DNA from: Hydrogenimonas sp.
GTDB taxonomy: Bacteria; Campylobacterota; Campylobacteria; Campylobacterales; Hydrogenimonadaceae
DNA length: 43,536 bases
Assembly: GCA_015490295.1 (NCBI GenBank)
Contig: WFYC01000056.1
Coordinates: forward strand, 1-43,536
Direction of reading: 5' to 3'
The notes under the pieces are model-generated. The model ran no database searches. It was not told the DNA's origin and worked only from the letters and a program-made list of their open reading frames with translations. Below, in pieces: positions 7,567-14,912 of the stretch (the first letter of the stretch is position 1; every line of letters starts with the position of its first letter). A program made the position numbers and the translations under genes.

Positions 7567-8169
7567 ATGAGATTGGGACGATCGATTTTGGTCTGTATTG
7601 CCGCTTCAGCAATGCTTTTCGCTTCGCATCCGGAAGCTAAAGCGTCAGTGGCGAAAGGGAAACAAGTGTGTGGTGAGACGGCTCAAGCCGTCAAAACGGG
7701 AAAAGAGGCGAGTCGGCTTCTGCTTAAAACTCTCGGCGGCAATATGAAAAAGCATATGAAAGCCGGCGGAGCAAAAGATGCTCTCTCTTTCTGCTCTATG
7801 AATGCCGCCAATCTTACTGCGGAGGTAGGCAGTAAATTGGGCGACAAAGTGAGTGTAAAGAGGGTCACTCTCAAGCCCAGAAATCCGGCCAACCTGGCCG
7901 AGGGTGACGAAAAAGAGATACTCGAAGCGCTGGAGAATCTGAAGAGAAACAGCGTAGTACTGCCGAAATACCTGCTCCAAAAGACCAAAAACGGGTACAA
8001 ATACTACAAACCCCTTCTCATAAACAAAAAAGTGTGTCTGAAGTGTCACGGCCGTAACATTCCACCGAGTCTGCAGGCCGAGATTAAAAAGGTATACCCT
8101 GCCGACAAGGCGACCGGCTACAAAATGGGTGATCTGCGAGGCGCCATAGTCGTTACAATAGAGAAATAG
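7567..8169 (+). CDS. Exported c-type haem protein, Tll0287-like (DUF3365)
   Basis: A 200-residue periplasmic protein with a signal peptide (about 1-26, ending EAKA). It carries one haem c motif, CLKCH at 157-161, followed by the ATGYKMGDLRGAIVV ending that marks the Tll0287-like (DUF3365) haem domain. That domain is a PAS/Cache-related fold often used as a redox or gas sensor, either free or fused to signalling proteins. Two further Cys (35, 76) could form a disulfide. The ribosome site AAGGAG is strong. It is followed after 33 bp by a hemerythrin-PAS protein, a pairing that fits periplasmic and cytoplasmic sensing of the same signal (inference). Confidence 0.87.
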   Translation: MRLGRSILVCIAASAMLFASHPEAKASVAKGKQVCGETAQAVKTGKEASRLLLKTLGGNMKKHMKAGGAKDALSFCSMNAANLTAEVGSKLGDKVSVKRVTLKPRNPANLAEGDEKEILEALENLKRNSVVLPKYLLQKTKNGYKYYKPLLINKKVCLKCHGRNIPPSLQAEIKKVYPADKATGYKMGDLRGAIVVTIEK

Positions 8170-8202
8170 CCGATATCGAAATATCTGCGAAAAGAGAGGT
8201 AA

Positions 8203-9189
8203 ATGAGCGAATTTTTAACACAGACCCATACAGGCAGCTCCATGGATCAGCTTCCCGAGGGGCATCCTGTCAGGGTCTATCTTGAAGAGAACAGCTATCT
8301 AAGAGCTATAATTTCCGAGTTCTACAATGTTGATGTCGAAGATGATTTCGAGTATATCAAAGAGCTTTTTGCAAAGCTGCGCAAAGTGGAGCTCCATTTT
8401 GCCAGAAAAGAGAATCAGCTCTTTCCCTACCTTGAAAAGTACGGCTGGACGAGCCCAAGTCAGAATATGTGGGCTTTTCACGACCAGATAAGAGAGGAGA
8501 TAAAAAGAGCGCAAAGTGCGATCGATTCAAAAGATATCTCGCTTACCGCATCTTCGCTGAAAAGAGTTTTTGCCAGTCTGGAGCATTTAATGCAGGTCGA
8601 AGAGGGCAGACTCCTGCCCAATGCAATGAGACTTCTGAGTGAAGATGACTGGAAAGAGTTCAGAGAAGGTGATGAAGAGATCGGATGGATGCTCGATGAT
8701 ATACCGGTGCCCTACCCTAGGCCGGAGTATATCCATCCTTCCAAAGATAAAAAGCGCAAAGAGCTTCCGTTCGGTATCGAAGACAAGACCCATTATGACG
8801 AAGGCTACCTGACTCCGGAGCAGGTGAACTTCATATTCAAATATATTCCTGTAGATATCACATATGTCGATGAGAATGACAGAGTGGTCTTCTATAACCG
8901 CGGCGATGAGCGAGTATTTCCCCGAAGTGCAGGCATTATAGGGCGTGAAGTGAAATTCTGTCATCCGCCAAAGAGCGTCGGCCAGGTATTGGAGATTCTC
9001 GAAGCATTCAAAAACGGCACCAAAGATGTTGCGGAGTTCTGGATCAGTTTCAAAGGGAGATTTATACACATCCGCTATTTCGCCGTCAGGGACGAAGAGA
9101 GAAACTACAAAGGTGTAATAGAGATGAGCCAGGATGTTACCGAGATCAGGGAGCTAAAAGGGGAGCGGCGTCTGCTGGACTGGGGGTAG
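8203..9189 (+). CDS. Hemerythrin-like and PAS domain protein (DUF438 family)
   Basis: A cytosolic 328-residue protein. Residues 20-165 form a hemerythrin HHE-type helical bundle with likely iron ligands H21, H65, E70, H93, H128 and E133 or E134. Residues about 203-320 form a PAS domain of the type following hemerythrin in DUF438 proteins, with the characteristic CHPPKSV (253-259). Such proteins are thought to sense O2, NO or iron. No kinase or output domain follows; the protein ends shortly after DVTEIRELKG. It lies 33 bp downstream of the haem sensor gene on the same strand. RBS is GAGAGG, 7 bases before ATG. Confidence 0.87.
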   Translation: MSEFLTQTHTGSSMDQLPEGHPVRVYLEENSYLRAIISEFYNVDVEDDFEYIKELFAKLRKVELHFARKENQLFPYLEKYGWTSPSQNMWAFHDQIREEIKRAQSAIDSKDISLTASSLKRVFASLEHLMQVEEGRLLPNAMRLLSEDDWKEFREGDEEIGWMLDDIPVPYPRPEYIHPSKDKKRKELPFGIEDKTHYDEGYLTPEQVNFIFKYIPVDITYVDENDRVVFYNRGDERVFPRSAGIIGREVKFCHPPKSVGQVLEILEAFKNGTKDVAEFWISFKGRFIHIRYFAVRDEERNYKGVIEMSQDVTEIRELKGERRLLDWG

Positions 9190-9200
9190 ACGCCTCCGAT

Positions 9201-9734
9201 CTACTGAGGGGCTACGAAAGCGCAGTCTGTATTTGAATAGGGGCAGCGCTTCGATATGCTCATCGTAAAGGACTCTTCATCGATCCCCTCCTCTTTTCGT
9301 TCCATATGTCTTATTGCTGCTCTGAAAGCGGTAAGTACGATATTCGCACTATCCTGCGACTGCGTGGAAACAGCCGATACCTGCTCTCCTTCCGGTTTTG
9401 TGAGGTCGATTTCGGGCGGCTCGATGCTGTTATAAGCCTCTTCGAGCTCTTCTTGAAGCTTTGCAACCCTTCTGTTGGCTTCTTCGAGAGTCACTCCCAT
9501 AAGCATCTCCGTAAAAACGGAGCCAAGTATCACGATATCTTCGGAGCCGTGCGTCGCATATGAGATATTTGCTATCGTGTCGCCGTCCATTTTCAGATAT
9601 ATCGTAGCATAGTTTTGAGTGGCATTGTCCACACCCGTACCGATGCCGTCAGCATCTTCTATGGAACCGTAATTTTTCGGATTGGCAAAGTGTTTGAGCG
9701 CTTCATTGCTGATATCGGCGGTTTGAGTCTCCAT
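9201..9734 (-). CDS. NifU/IscU-like protein lacking the cluster-binding cysteines
   Basis: A 177-residue relative of the Fe-S scaffold NifU/IscU N-terminal domain. The fold signature is clear: FANPKNYGSIEDADGIGTG near residues 16-34, ATHGSEDIVILGSVFTEML at 60-78, then TLEEA. The three scaffold cysteines are gone: the usual ACGD position reads NATQNY, the usual GCGS reads GSED, and the usual HCS segment reads TQSQDS. Only C164 and C171 remain, near the C-terminus. An acidic linker (92-125) is also unusual. It is thus unlikely to build clusters in the canonical way and may be a regulatory or carrier paralogue. RBS is AAGGA. Convergent with the hemerythrin gene (11-bp gap). Confidence 0.8.
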   Translation of the reverse strand: METQTADISNEALKHFANPKNYGSIEDADGIGTGVDNATQNYATIYLKMDGDTIANISYATHGSEDIVILGSVFTEMLMGVTLEEANRRVAKLQEELEEAYNSIEPPEIDLTKPEGEQVSAVSTQSQDSANIVLTAFRAAIRHMERKEEGIDEESFTMSISKRCPYSNTDCAFVAPQ

Positions 9735-9832
9735 AAAGAGATCCTTTTTGGGGTATAAAGGCCATTATGATATCACCGTATCACTTTAACTCTATTGAAG
9801 GCCGACAATTTCCTACTTTTGGGCAAACCTGC

Positions 9833-9838
9833 TAAAAT
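9833..9838 (+). promoter_or_regulatory. Candidate -10 box just before an ATG (leaderless mRNA)
   Basis: TAAAAT ends 6 bases before the ATG at 9845 and no Shine-Dalgarno is visible. Transcription would begin at or next to the start codon, giving a leaderless message. Confidence 0.3.
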
Positions 9839-9844
9839 TTACAA

Positions 9845-11410
9845 ATGAAAAAAATTGCGATCTTACTTCTTCTGCCACTGATTCTTTTCGGTCGTGAGTT
9901 TCGTGTGGCAAGTTACAATGTCGAAAACCTTTTCGATTTGAAAAAGAGCGGTACCGAGTACACCGAGTATATCCCTTTTACCGGGTACGGATGGAATGAA
10001 AAAACAAACGGAATAAAGCTTAAAAATATCGCTAGAGTCATTTGCGATATGAAACCGGACATAATAGCACTGCAGGAGATCGAGAGTGATGAAGCCCTGC
10101 ACTCTTTACAGCGTGCCGTTGCGCAGTGCGGTCTGGACCTCCCTTTTCGTGCCGTTGCCGACGAGAAGCCTACCACCGTAAAAACCGCCCTGCTCTCTAA
10201 ATTTCCTATAATTTTCAAGCGCGAGATCGATCCGGACGGTACGACAAGGAGCAGAAGTATCCTCGAAGCTGCCGTCTCAATCGACGGCAGAAAGCTTACA
10301 CTCTTCGTTAACCACTGGAAGTCACGAAGCGGCCCGGAAAGCAGAAGGATCGTCAGTGCCAAAGCGTTGATGAAAAGGCTCAAAGAGCTGGATGGCGACT
10401 ACATCGTTCTTGGAGATTTAAACAGCAACTGGAACGAGTCGAAAGAGATTTTGAGATCCAGAAGGCTCAACGATACGGGCGGAGTTACCGGAATCGGCCA
10501 TATACTCAAAACCTGGAAGGGTAAAAGAGGTGTAGACAAGCATAACATTGCGCCCCCTTATCACACCAACTTGTGGCTCGAGCTGTCGCCTCAACGTCGA
10601 TGGTCCCACAACTTTTATGGCCGAAAAGGTTCGCTCGATCACATAATTTTGCCCGCCTCCATGTTCGATGACAGAGGCATAAACTATATTGACCGATCTT
10701 TTCGCCGTTTCACGCCCCGATATCTTTTTAAAAAGAACGGTGCCGTATATAGGTGGCAACTTGCGAAAAAGGGTCACGGCAAGCACCTTGGAGCCGGCTA
10801 TTCGGACCATCTTCCGATCTACGCGGAGTTCACCACGGAGCCTTTTAGTTTCGTAAAAAGAGAGAATCGGAAAGAGAGTTTCAATAAGCGGAGCGGAAAA
10901 ATAGAGACCATAAAGACATCGGTGGAGGATCTGTACAAAATGGCACCCGGTACGTGCCGAGCTGTTATATCGGAGGTTGTAGTGATCTACAAAAAGGGGC
11001 ACGTCGCCATAATAAAAGAGCCCGGCGGCAGAGCGATTTTGGTTTACAAAGATACCGACTCCCTCTCGTTGGGAAGGAAGTACAAGTTGCTGATAGAGAG
11101 AATATACCGCTATCGCGGGCTTCAGGAGGTTACCGAAATCTCGGTGTTGAAAGATCTGGGTAGAGCCGAAACCGAGCCGCTGCTGCTTAGCAACCCAGAA
11201 AATATAGATATGAAGAGGCACGTCAACGAAGTGATCGGTGAAATAGAGGGGGTCTACCGGCGCGGCTATCTTTATTACGGCAAGAACAGGAAGATCAAAC
11301 TCTACTACAAAGATCGCTCGAAGCGTCCAAAAAGCGGTGAAAATATATTGTTGTGCAATGTCCGTATAGGCCTCTACAAAAACAGGCCGGAGATCGTTGT
11401 AGAGTATTGA
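9845..11410 (+). CDS. Exported endonuclease/exonuclease/phosphatase-family protein with long C-terminal extension
   Basis: A 521-residue protein with a short signal peptide (KKIAILLLLPLILFG) and an EEP-type Mg-dependent hydrolase domain at about 18-335. Active-site segments are SYNVENLFD with N25 and E27, ALQEIE with E78, VNHWKS, VLGDLNSNW and YSDHLPIYAEF. Members cleave nucleic acids or phosphodiesters; this one would act outside the cytoplasm. After residue 360 come two stretches (about 375-445 and 460-521) with beta-rich, OB-like character, the second ending in the EIVVEY strand, perhaps binding nucleic acid. This resembles large secreted nucleases. It has no ribosome site and may be leaderless. 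Confidence 0.82.
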   Translation: MKKIAILLLLPLILFGREFRVASYNVENLFDLKKSGTEYTEYIPFTGYGWNEKTNGIKLKNIARVICDMKPDIIALQEIESDEALHSLQRAVAQCGLDLPFRAVADEKPTTVKTALLSKFPIIFKREIDPDGTTRSRSILEAAVSIDGRKLTLFVNHWKSRSGPESRRIVSAKALMKRLKELDGDYIVLGDLNSNWNESKEILRSRRLNDTGGVTGIGHILKTWKGKRGVDKHNIAPPYHTNLWLELSPQRRWSHNFYGRKGSLDHIILPASMFDDRGINYIDRSFRRFTPRYLFKKNGAVYRWQLAKKGHGKHLGAGYSDHLPIYAEFTTEPFSFVKRENRKESFNKRSGKIETIKTSVEDLYKMAPGTCRAVISEVVVIYKKGHVAIIKEPGGRAILVYKDTDSLSLGRKYKLLIERIYRYRGLQEVTEISVLKDLGRAETEPLLLSNPENIDMKRHVNEVIGEIEGVYRRGYLYYGKNRKIKLYYKDRSKRPKSGENILLCNVRIGLYKNRPEIVVEY

Positions 11411-11428
11411 GAGCTATTAACTGACTAT

Positions 11429-11550
11429 CTGATGTTACGCAAATTCCGGGGCAAGCCCGTGATTTGGCAGGGCCTGGCCGGCCCTACAACCCCCTGAAGC
11501 TTCGAAATCACAGATTTCGAGACGATTTTACGCATTCTGCGTAAAATCAG
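11429..11550. mobile_element. 122-bp MITE-like palindromic element
   Basis: The ends are inverted repeats: CTGATGTTACGCA at 11429-11441 and TGCGTAAAATCAG at 11538-11550 (12 of 13 matched). They are flanked by identical 7-bp direct repeats TGACTAT at 11422-11428 and 11551-11557, the mark of a target-site duplication. Inside are three hairpins: AGGGCC/GGCCCT (11469-11485), TCGAAATC/GATTTCGA (11502-11520) and GATTTTACGCA/TGCGTAAAATC (11524-11548). There is no open frame. This is a non-autonomous element whose transposase is not in the window; the hairpins may also terminate the upstream gene. Confidence 0.65.
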
Positions 11551-11606
11551 TGACTATTTACCGTTATTGAAATACAATATCGGGTAATTAGTACAAAAGG
11601 ATGCCG

Positions 11607-12383
11607 ATGGACAGCATTGAGCTGAGTACCGTTTTTCTTGTCGCACTGCTTGGATCGTTCGGCCACTGTATAGGGATGTGCGGAGGATTTGTACTTGCTT
11701 ACACGGCCGCAAAAGTAGATACGCAATGGCCTAAAAAGAGACAGACCGCCGCGCATCTGCTCTACAATGCGGGCAGGGTATCGAGTTATATGGTCGTAGG
11801 AGCAGTTTTCGGTTTTTTGGGAGAGAAAGCCGGTTTCGACATGACCGCAAAAGGCATACTCTTTATCGTCGTTGGCCTGCTTATGCTGCTTATCGGACTA
11901 TCTTTGATAGGAAAAATAAGGTTTCTGAACTCTATCGAGTCGTCGATTGCGAGAAGCTCTTTTTTCGGCAGGATGATCAAAAAAGCGATCCATTCGAAAA
12001 GTCTGGCGAGTTTCTACTTTATGGGGATGCTCAACGGCTTCATACCATGCGGGCTGGTCTACTTCTTCGCTACTGCAGCCATTGTGGCGGGCTCGGCTCT
12101 GAAAGGGGCGATAGTAATGGGAGTCTTCGGCATAGCTACGATTCCGGCGATGCTGGGAGTCGGGATCTTCTCTTCGTTTATCAAAGGTTCGTCATACAGA
12201 ATGCTGGTGATAAAAATCGCCGCGGTGATAGTGATGCTGTTCGGCCTCTTTACGGTTTATAAAGGGTACGTTATGATCACGAATCCGCAGATAATGATGC
12301 ACAAGATGCACGAGATGCAAAAAAAGATGCCGATTTTACCTAACGGTGACGGTCCGTCCATGCACGATCATGGATCGATGTAG
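11607..12383 (+). CDS. Sulfite exporter TauE/SafE- or DsbD-type membrane protein
   Basis: About 258 residues with some six predicted membrane spans. It carries the GHCIGMCGGF motif (C21 and C25) in the first span, and a matching FIPCGLVYFF in the fourth. This marks the DsbD_2/TauE-SafE group found with cytochrome oxidase copper assembly or thiol and metal transport. The C-terminal tail is rich in Met and His (MMHKMHEMQKKM, then MHDHGSM), which suggests copper or another soft metal. The second ATG (11607) is chosen because AAAAGG lies 6 bases before it; the first (11601) would abut it. The 3' end overlaps dgkA on the other strand by 16 bp. Confidence 0.8.
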   Translation: MDSIELSTVFLVALLGSFGHCIGMCGGFVLAYTAAKVDTQWPKKRQTAAHLLYNAGRVSSYMVVGAVFGFLGEKAGFDMTAKGILFIVVGLLMLLIGLSLIGKIRFLNSIESSIARSSFFGRMIKKAIHSKSLASFYFMGMLNGFIPCGLVYFFATAAIVAGSALKGAIVMGVFGIATIPAMLGVGIFSSFIKGSSYRMLVIKIAAVIVMLFGLFTVYKGYVMITNPQIMMHKMHEMQKKMPILPNGDGPSMHDHGSM

Positions 12384-12736
12384 AGCGTATAGAGTGTCGC
12401 GATCCAGATAAGAATAGTGAATATTACGGAGAAGAGTACCATCGCGCTTCCGGCATCTTTTGCATATTTCGCGAGCTTGTGGTGTTCGAGCGTCGCAAGG
12501 TCCACTACCCTCTCTATGGCGCTGTTTGCAAGTTCGGAAATGAGTACGGGAAAAAAAGAGAGTGCCAAAACGGCCTTCGCTACAAACGGCATCGGTATGA
12601 AGATCAGAGATATCCATACGACGACGCTTATTGCCACCTCTATCTTGAAGGCCGTTTCATTTCTTAGAACTTCGAAAAAACCGTCGATGGCGTAGTTGGC
12701 GTTTTCCCAGAGGCTGTAGCCGGGACGGTTTCTCAT
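12368..12736 (-). CDS. dgkA: Diacylglycerol kinase
   Basis: A small membrane kinase (122 residues) of the DgkA family that phosphorylates diacylglycerol or undecaprenol with ATP and recycles lipids released by envelope synthesis. There are three membrane spans (about 33-50, 54-68, 98-118). The family signature ELANSAIERVVDL ... LAKYAKDAGSAMVL contains the catalytic Glu and the second metal ligand. Its start overlaps the stop of the HD-domain gene by 4 bases (ATGA). Its 3' end overlaps the convergent membrane-protein gene by 16 bp. Confidence 0.93.
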   Translation of the reverse strand: MRNRPGYSLWENANYAIDGFFEVLRNETAFKIEVAISVVVWISLIFIPMPFVAKAVLALSFFPVLISELANSAIERVVDLATLEHHKLAKYAKDAGSAMVLFSVIFTILIWIATLYTLYIDP

Positions 12737-13278
12737 GACTCCCTCTTTATCAGAGCTTTGTAAAAGGCTGTTTTTCTCTCAAGGCGTTTCGAAAGGTGAG
12801 GACTCGCCTCTCCGAGCATACCTCTTATGAGTTCGGCATTGCTCACTATCGTTTCGATCTTCTCTTTCGACCAGTCTGCGGGAGGAGGGAGCATGCTACT
12901 TATACGATCGGCAAGCTTCGCCATCGCCACCTCTTTGGGCTGCTCCAGTATCCTCATCAGGGAGTCTCTTAGCTGCTCCTCCTTGGGAAGATCCATATTT
13001 TTCGTCATAGCCGCTACACCATCCGCCACCTTTTTGCCGAAATCCTTCTTTATCGAGTATAGGGTGACGTCGCTCTTCTCTACGACATCGTGAAGAACCG
13101 CGCATACCGCCGCCAGGTCGTAGTCAGCCTCCTCTCCGGCGGCCATAGCACCCATCAACTCGTATGAAGCTGCGACCGGATGGGTTATGTATGGGTCGCC
13201 GAATTTGGTGATCTGGCCGTAGTGCGCCCAAGCGCTGAGCCGTAGGGCTTTGTGAAATAGATCTGTATCTGGTATCAT
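12733..13278 (-). CDS. HD-domain hydrolase, MESH1/SpoT-like with altered ED motif
   Basis: A soluble HD-superfamily phosphohydrolase resembling the (p)ppGpp hydrolase half of RelA/SpoT and the small MESH1 enzymes. Visible metal and active-site segments are AHYGQ, YITHPV, VLHDVVEKS and KLADRISSM. In active (p)ppGpp hydrolases the residues after HD..E are ED; here the second is Lys (EK), so the reaction may differ. The start is set at ATG 13278, giving 181 residues; an in-frame TTG at 13314 adds 12 but has no ribosome site. It is coupled to dgkA and divergent from the suhB-like gene, with only 49 bp between starts. Confidence 0.75.
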   Translation of the reverse strand: MIPDTDLFHKALRLSAWAHYGQITKFGDPYITHPVAASYELMGAMAAGEEADYDLAAVCAVLHDVVEKSDVTLYSIKKDFGKKVADGVAAMTKNMDLPKEEQLRDSLMRILEQPKEVAMAKLADRISSMLPPPADWSKEKIETIVSNAELIRGMLGEASPHLSKRLERKTAFYKALIKRES

Positions 13279-13327
13279 TCGTAGACTTTGAAAATGTTTT
13301 TGGAAGTTTACCAAAAAAAGGAAAAAA

Positions 13328-14107
13328 TTGTTGGAAAAACTGATTGAGTGCGTGCTGGAGGCCGGGAATCTTTTTCGTGAAGGTTACGATTCGGTAAAAG
13401 AGATACACCATAAAGGGATCGTAGATCTCGTTACACAGTACGATGTGGAAGTCGAAAATCTTCTGAAAGAGAGTATTTCCAAGCTCCTTCCGGAACATAC
13501 CATAATAGGCGAAGAGAGTGCCGACGAACATATGCGTGCGAACAAGGCGGTCTACATTGATCCTATCGACGGAACGACCAATTTCGTGCACAAGATTCCG
13601 TTTTGCGCCATAAGCGTTGGTGTCTGGGAAGATGGACGGCCGGTTGCCGGAGTCGTCTACAACCCAATATTGAATGAGCTCTTCTATGCGAAAAGATCCC
13701 AGGGCGCCCGGCTCAACGGAAAAAAGATAGCAGTATCTACCACCGCCGATCTGCAGCAATCTCTTCTTGCTACAGGTTTTCCCTACACTAAGGTGGAAAA
13801 AGGGCGCGACTTCAGGTGGGTCGTGGAGACGATGGAGAATCTTCTCCCGCATACACAGGATATTAGACGGCTCGGGTCTGCGGCGATAGACCTCTGCTAC
13901 GTCGCGAACGGAACGTTCGACGCCTTTTACGAGTGCAACCTGAAGCCGTGGGATGTCGCCGCGGCCATACTGATTGTGGAGGAGGCGGGCGGGCGCATAA
14001 GCGACCATTGCAGCGGCCCATACCGGCTGGGCGATCCGATCATAGTCGCTTCAAACGGCAGAAATCACGACGCTCTGATAGAGAAACTGGCACCATACAA
14101 GGAGTAG
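13328..14107 (+). CDS. suhB: Inositol-1-monophosphatase family protein
   Basis: A Mg-dependent phosphatase of the inositol monophosphatase family, 259 residues. Metal-binding motifs are GEES (61-64), IDPIDGTTNFVHKIP (77-91) and, near the C-terminus, WDVAAAILIVEEAGG. Members hydrolyse inositol phosphate or act on 3'-phosphoadenosine phosphate or NADP; SuhB also works in rRNA transcription in some bacteria. The start is TTG at 13328 with AAGGA 6-7 bases upstream; no ATG fits. It is the first gene of a three-gene plus-strand set ending at 14912. Confidence 0.87.
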   Translation: MLEKLIECVLEAGNLFREGYDSVKEIHHKGIVDLVTQYDVEVENLLKESISKLLPEHTIIGEESADEHMRANKAVYIDPIDGTTNFVHKIPFCAISVGVWEDGRPVAGVVYNPILNELFYAKRSQGARLNGKKIAVSTTADLQQSLLATGFPYTKVEKGRDFRWVVETMENLLPHTQDIRRLGSAAIDLCYVANGTFDAFYECNLKPWDVAAAILIVEEAGGRISDHCSGPYRLGDPIIVASNGRNHDALIEKLAPYKE

Positions 14108-14109
14108 CT

Positions 14110-14640
14110 ATGAGAAACCTGAAAGCGGAACAGGCCGCACTTTTGATGCAGATAGTTTCAGACCACTATCCCAATCAGCAGATTCTGCATATAACCGACT
14201 GCAAAACCGATCTGCACGATTATCTGTTCAAGATGACAAAAGAGAGAGGTTTCGAGTATGACCTTCGCCATACGGTTGATACCCCGCCTTCGGTAACGGG
14301 TGCAGAGGCGCATCCGGCATTCACAGTGGAGCCGCTCGATCTGAAAAGGAGAGCCTACAACAAGCATGCAAGGCTCTATGAGTATGTCTTCGTCACGCTG
14401 GATGAGGAGAGTATCGCAGAGAGCCTCGAAGAGATGCTCAAAAAGATATTTCGCCTTATGAAAAACTCCGGTGTACTCGTCTTTCTTCTAAAAAAGAGGG
14501 GTACTCTGGATGGGAAGATCGACAAACTTTTGGAAGAGGGGTACTTCGTAGCAGTCAACCATATAGATATTTTCGACGATTTCGATGTGGTGAATGCCAG
14601 GAAGATGCACGGCTGGGGCGCATATTCGGTGGGGTTTTGA
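14110..14640 (+). CDS. Conserved-looking protein of unknown function
   Basis: 176 residues starting at ATG 14110, with AAGGAG 5 bases upstream, two bases after the suhB-like stop. The frame is open further upstream, but those codons overlap suhB and are not used. The protein is soluble, with an N-terminal IVSDHYPNQQILHITDCKTDLHDYL segment and a C-terminal half (KNSGVLVFLLKKRGT, FVAVNHIDIFDDFDVVNARKMHGWG). The latter recalls the last strands of a Rossmann methyltransferase fold, but no cofactor-binding glycine loop is visible. The function is not recognised. It is probably co-transcribed with the genes on both sides. Confidence 0.72.
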   Translation: MRNLKAEQAALLMQIVSDHYPNQQILHITDCKTDLHDYLFKMTKERGFEYDLRHTVDTPPSVTGAEAHPAFTVEPLDLKRRAYNKHARLYEYVFVTLDEESIAESLEEMLKKIFRLMKNSGVLVFLLKKRGTLDGKIDKLLEEGYFVAVNHIDIFDDFDVVNARKMHGWGAYSVGF

Positions 14641-14642
14641 TT

Positions 14643-14912
14643 ATGCAAAAGAGAGACTATTCGCTTGAAGAGGCGATAGAGTGTTATGAAGAGGGCCGCT
14701 TTGAAGAGGCCAAAGAGGCTCTTTGGCAGCACAGGAGAGATCCGGAGGCGCAGTACTATATAGGTATGCTCTATTATGAGGGGTACGGTGTCGAGAAGAG
14801 TGTCGAAGAGGCGAAAAGGTGGTTTAAAAAAGCGTCTCGCCAAGGAAGCCTCGATGCCGAGTATATGCTGCTCTGCTGCGAAGGGAACACTTCAAGCTGC
14901 TGTAAAGGCTAA
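14643..14912 (+). CDS. Short Sel1-repeat protein with paired cysteines
   Basis: 89 residues. After a short helical lead (YSLEEAIECYEEGRFEEAKEALW), one clear Sel1-like repeat is present (AQYYIGMLYYEGYGVEKSVEEAKRWFKKAS), and a partial second one starts at GSLDAEYML. Such repeats mediate protein-protein contacts. The end is unusual: two Cys-Cys pairs in LLCCEGNTSSCCKG, a possible metal or disulfide site. The ATG at 14643 was chosen; a TTG six bases earlier is also possible. The 3' end overlaps a convergent lipoprotein gene by 4 bp. Confidence 0.72.
   Translation: MQKRDYSLEEAIECYEEGRFEEAKEALWQHRRDPEAQYYIGMLYYEGYGVEKSVEEAKRWFKKASRQGSLDAEYMLLCCEGNTSSCCKG

Noticed and set aside
13124-14008. 294-codon frame antisense to the suhB-like gene
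   Set aside because: It mirrors the real gene, as do the long antisense frames at 628-1224, 10418-11221, 29976-30863 and 41572-42252; none has a family motif or ribosome site.
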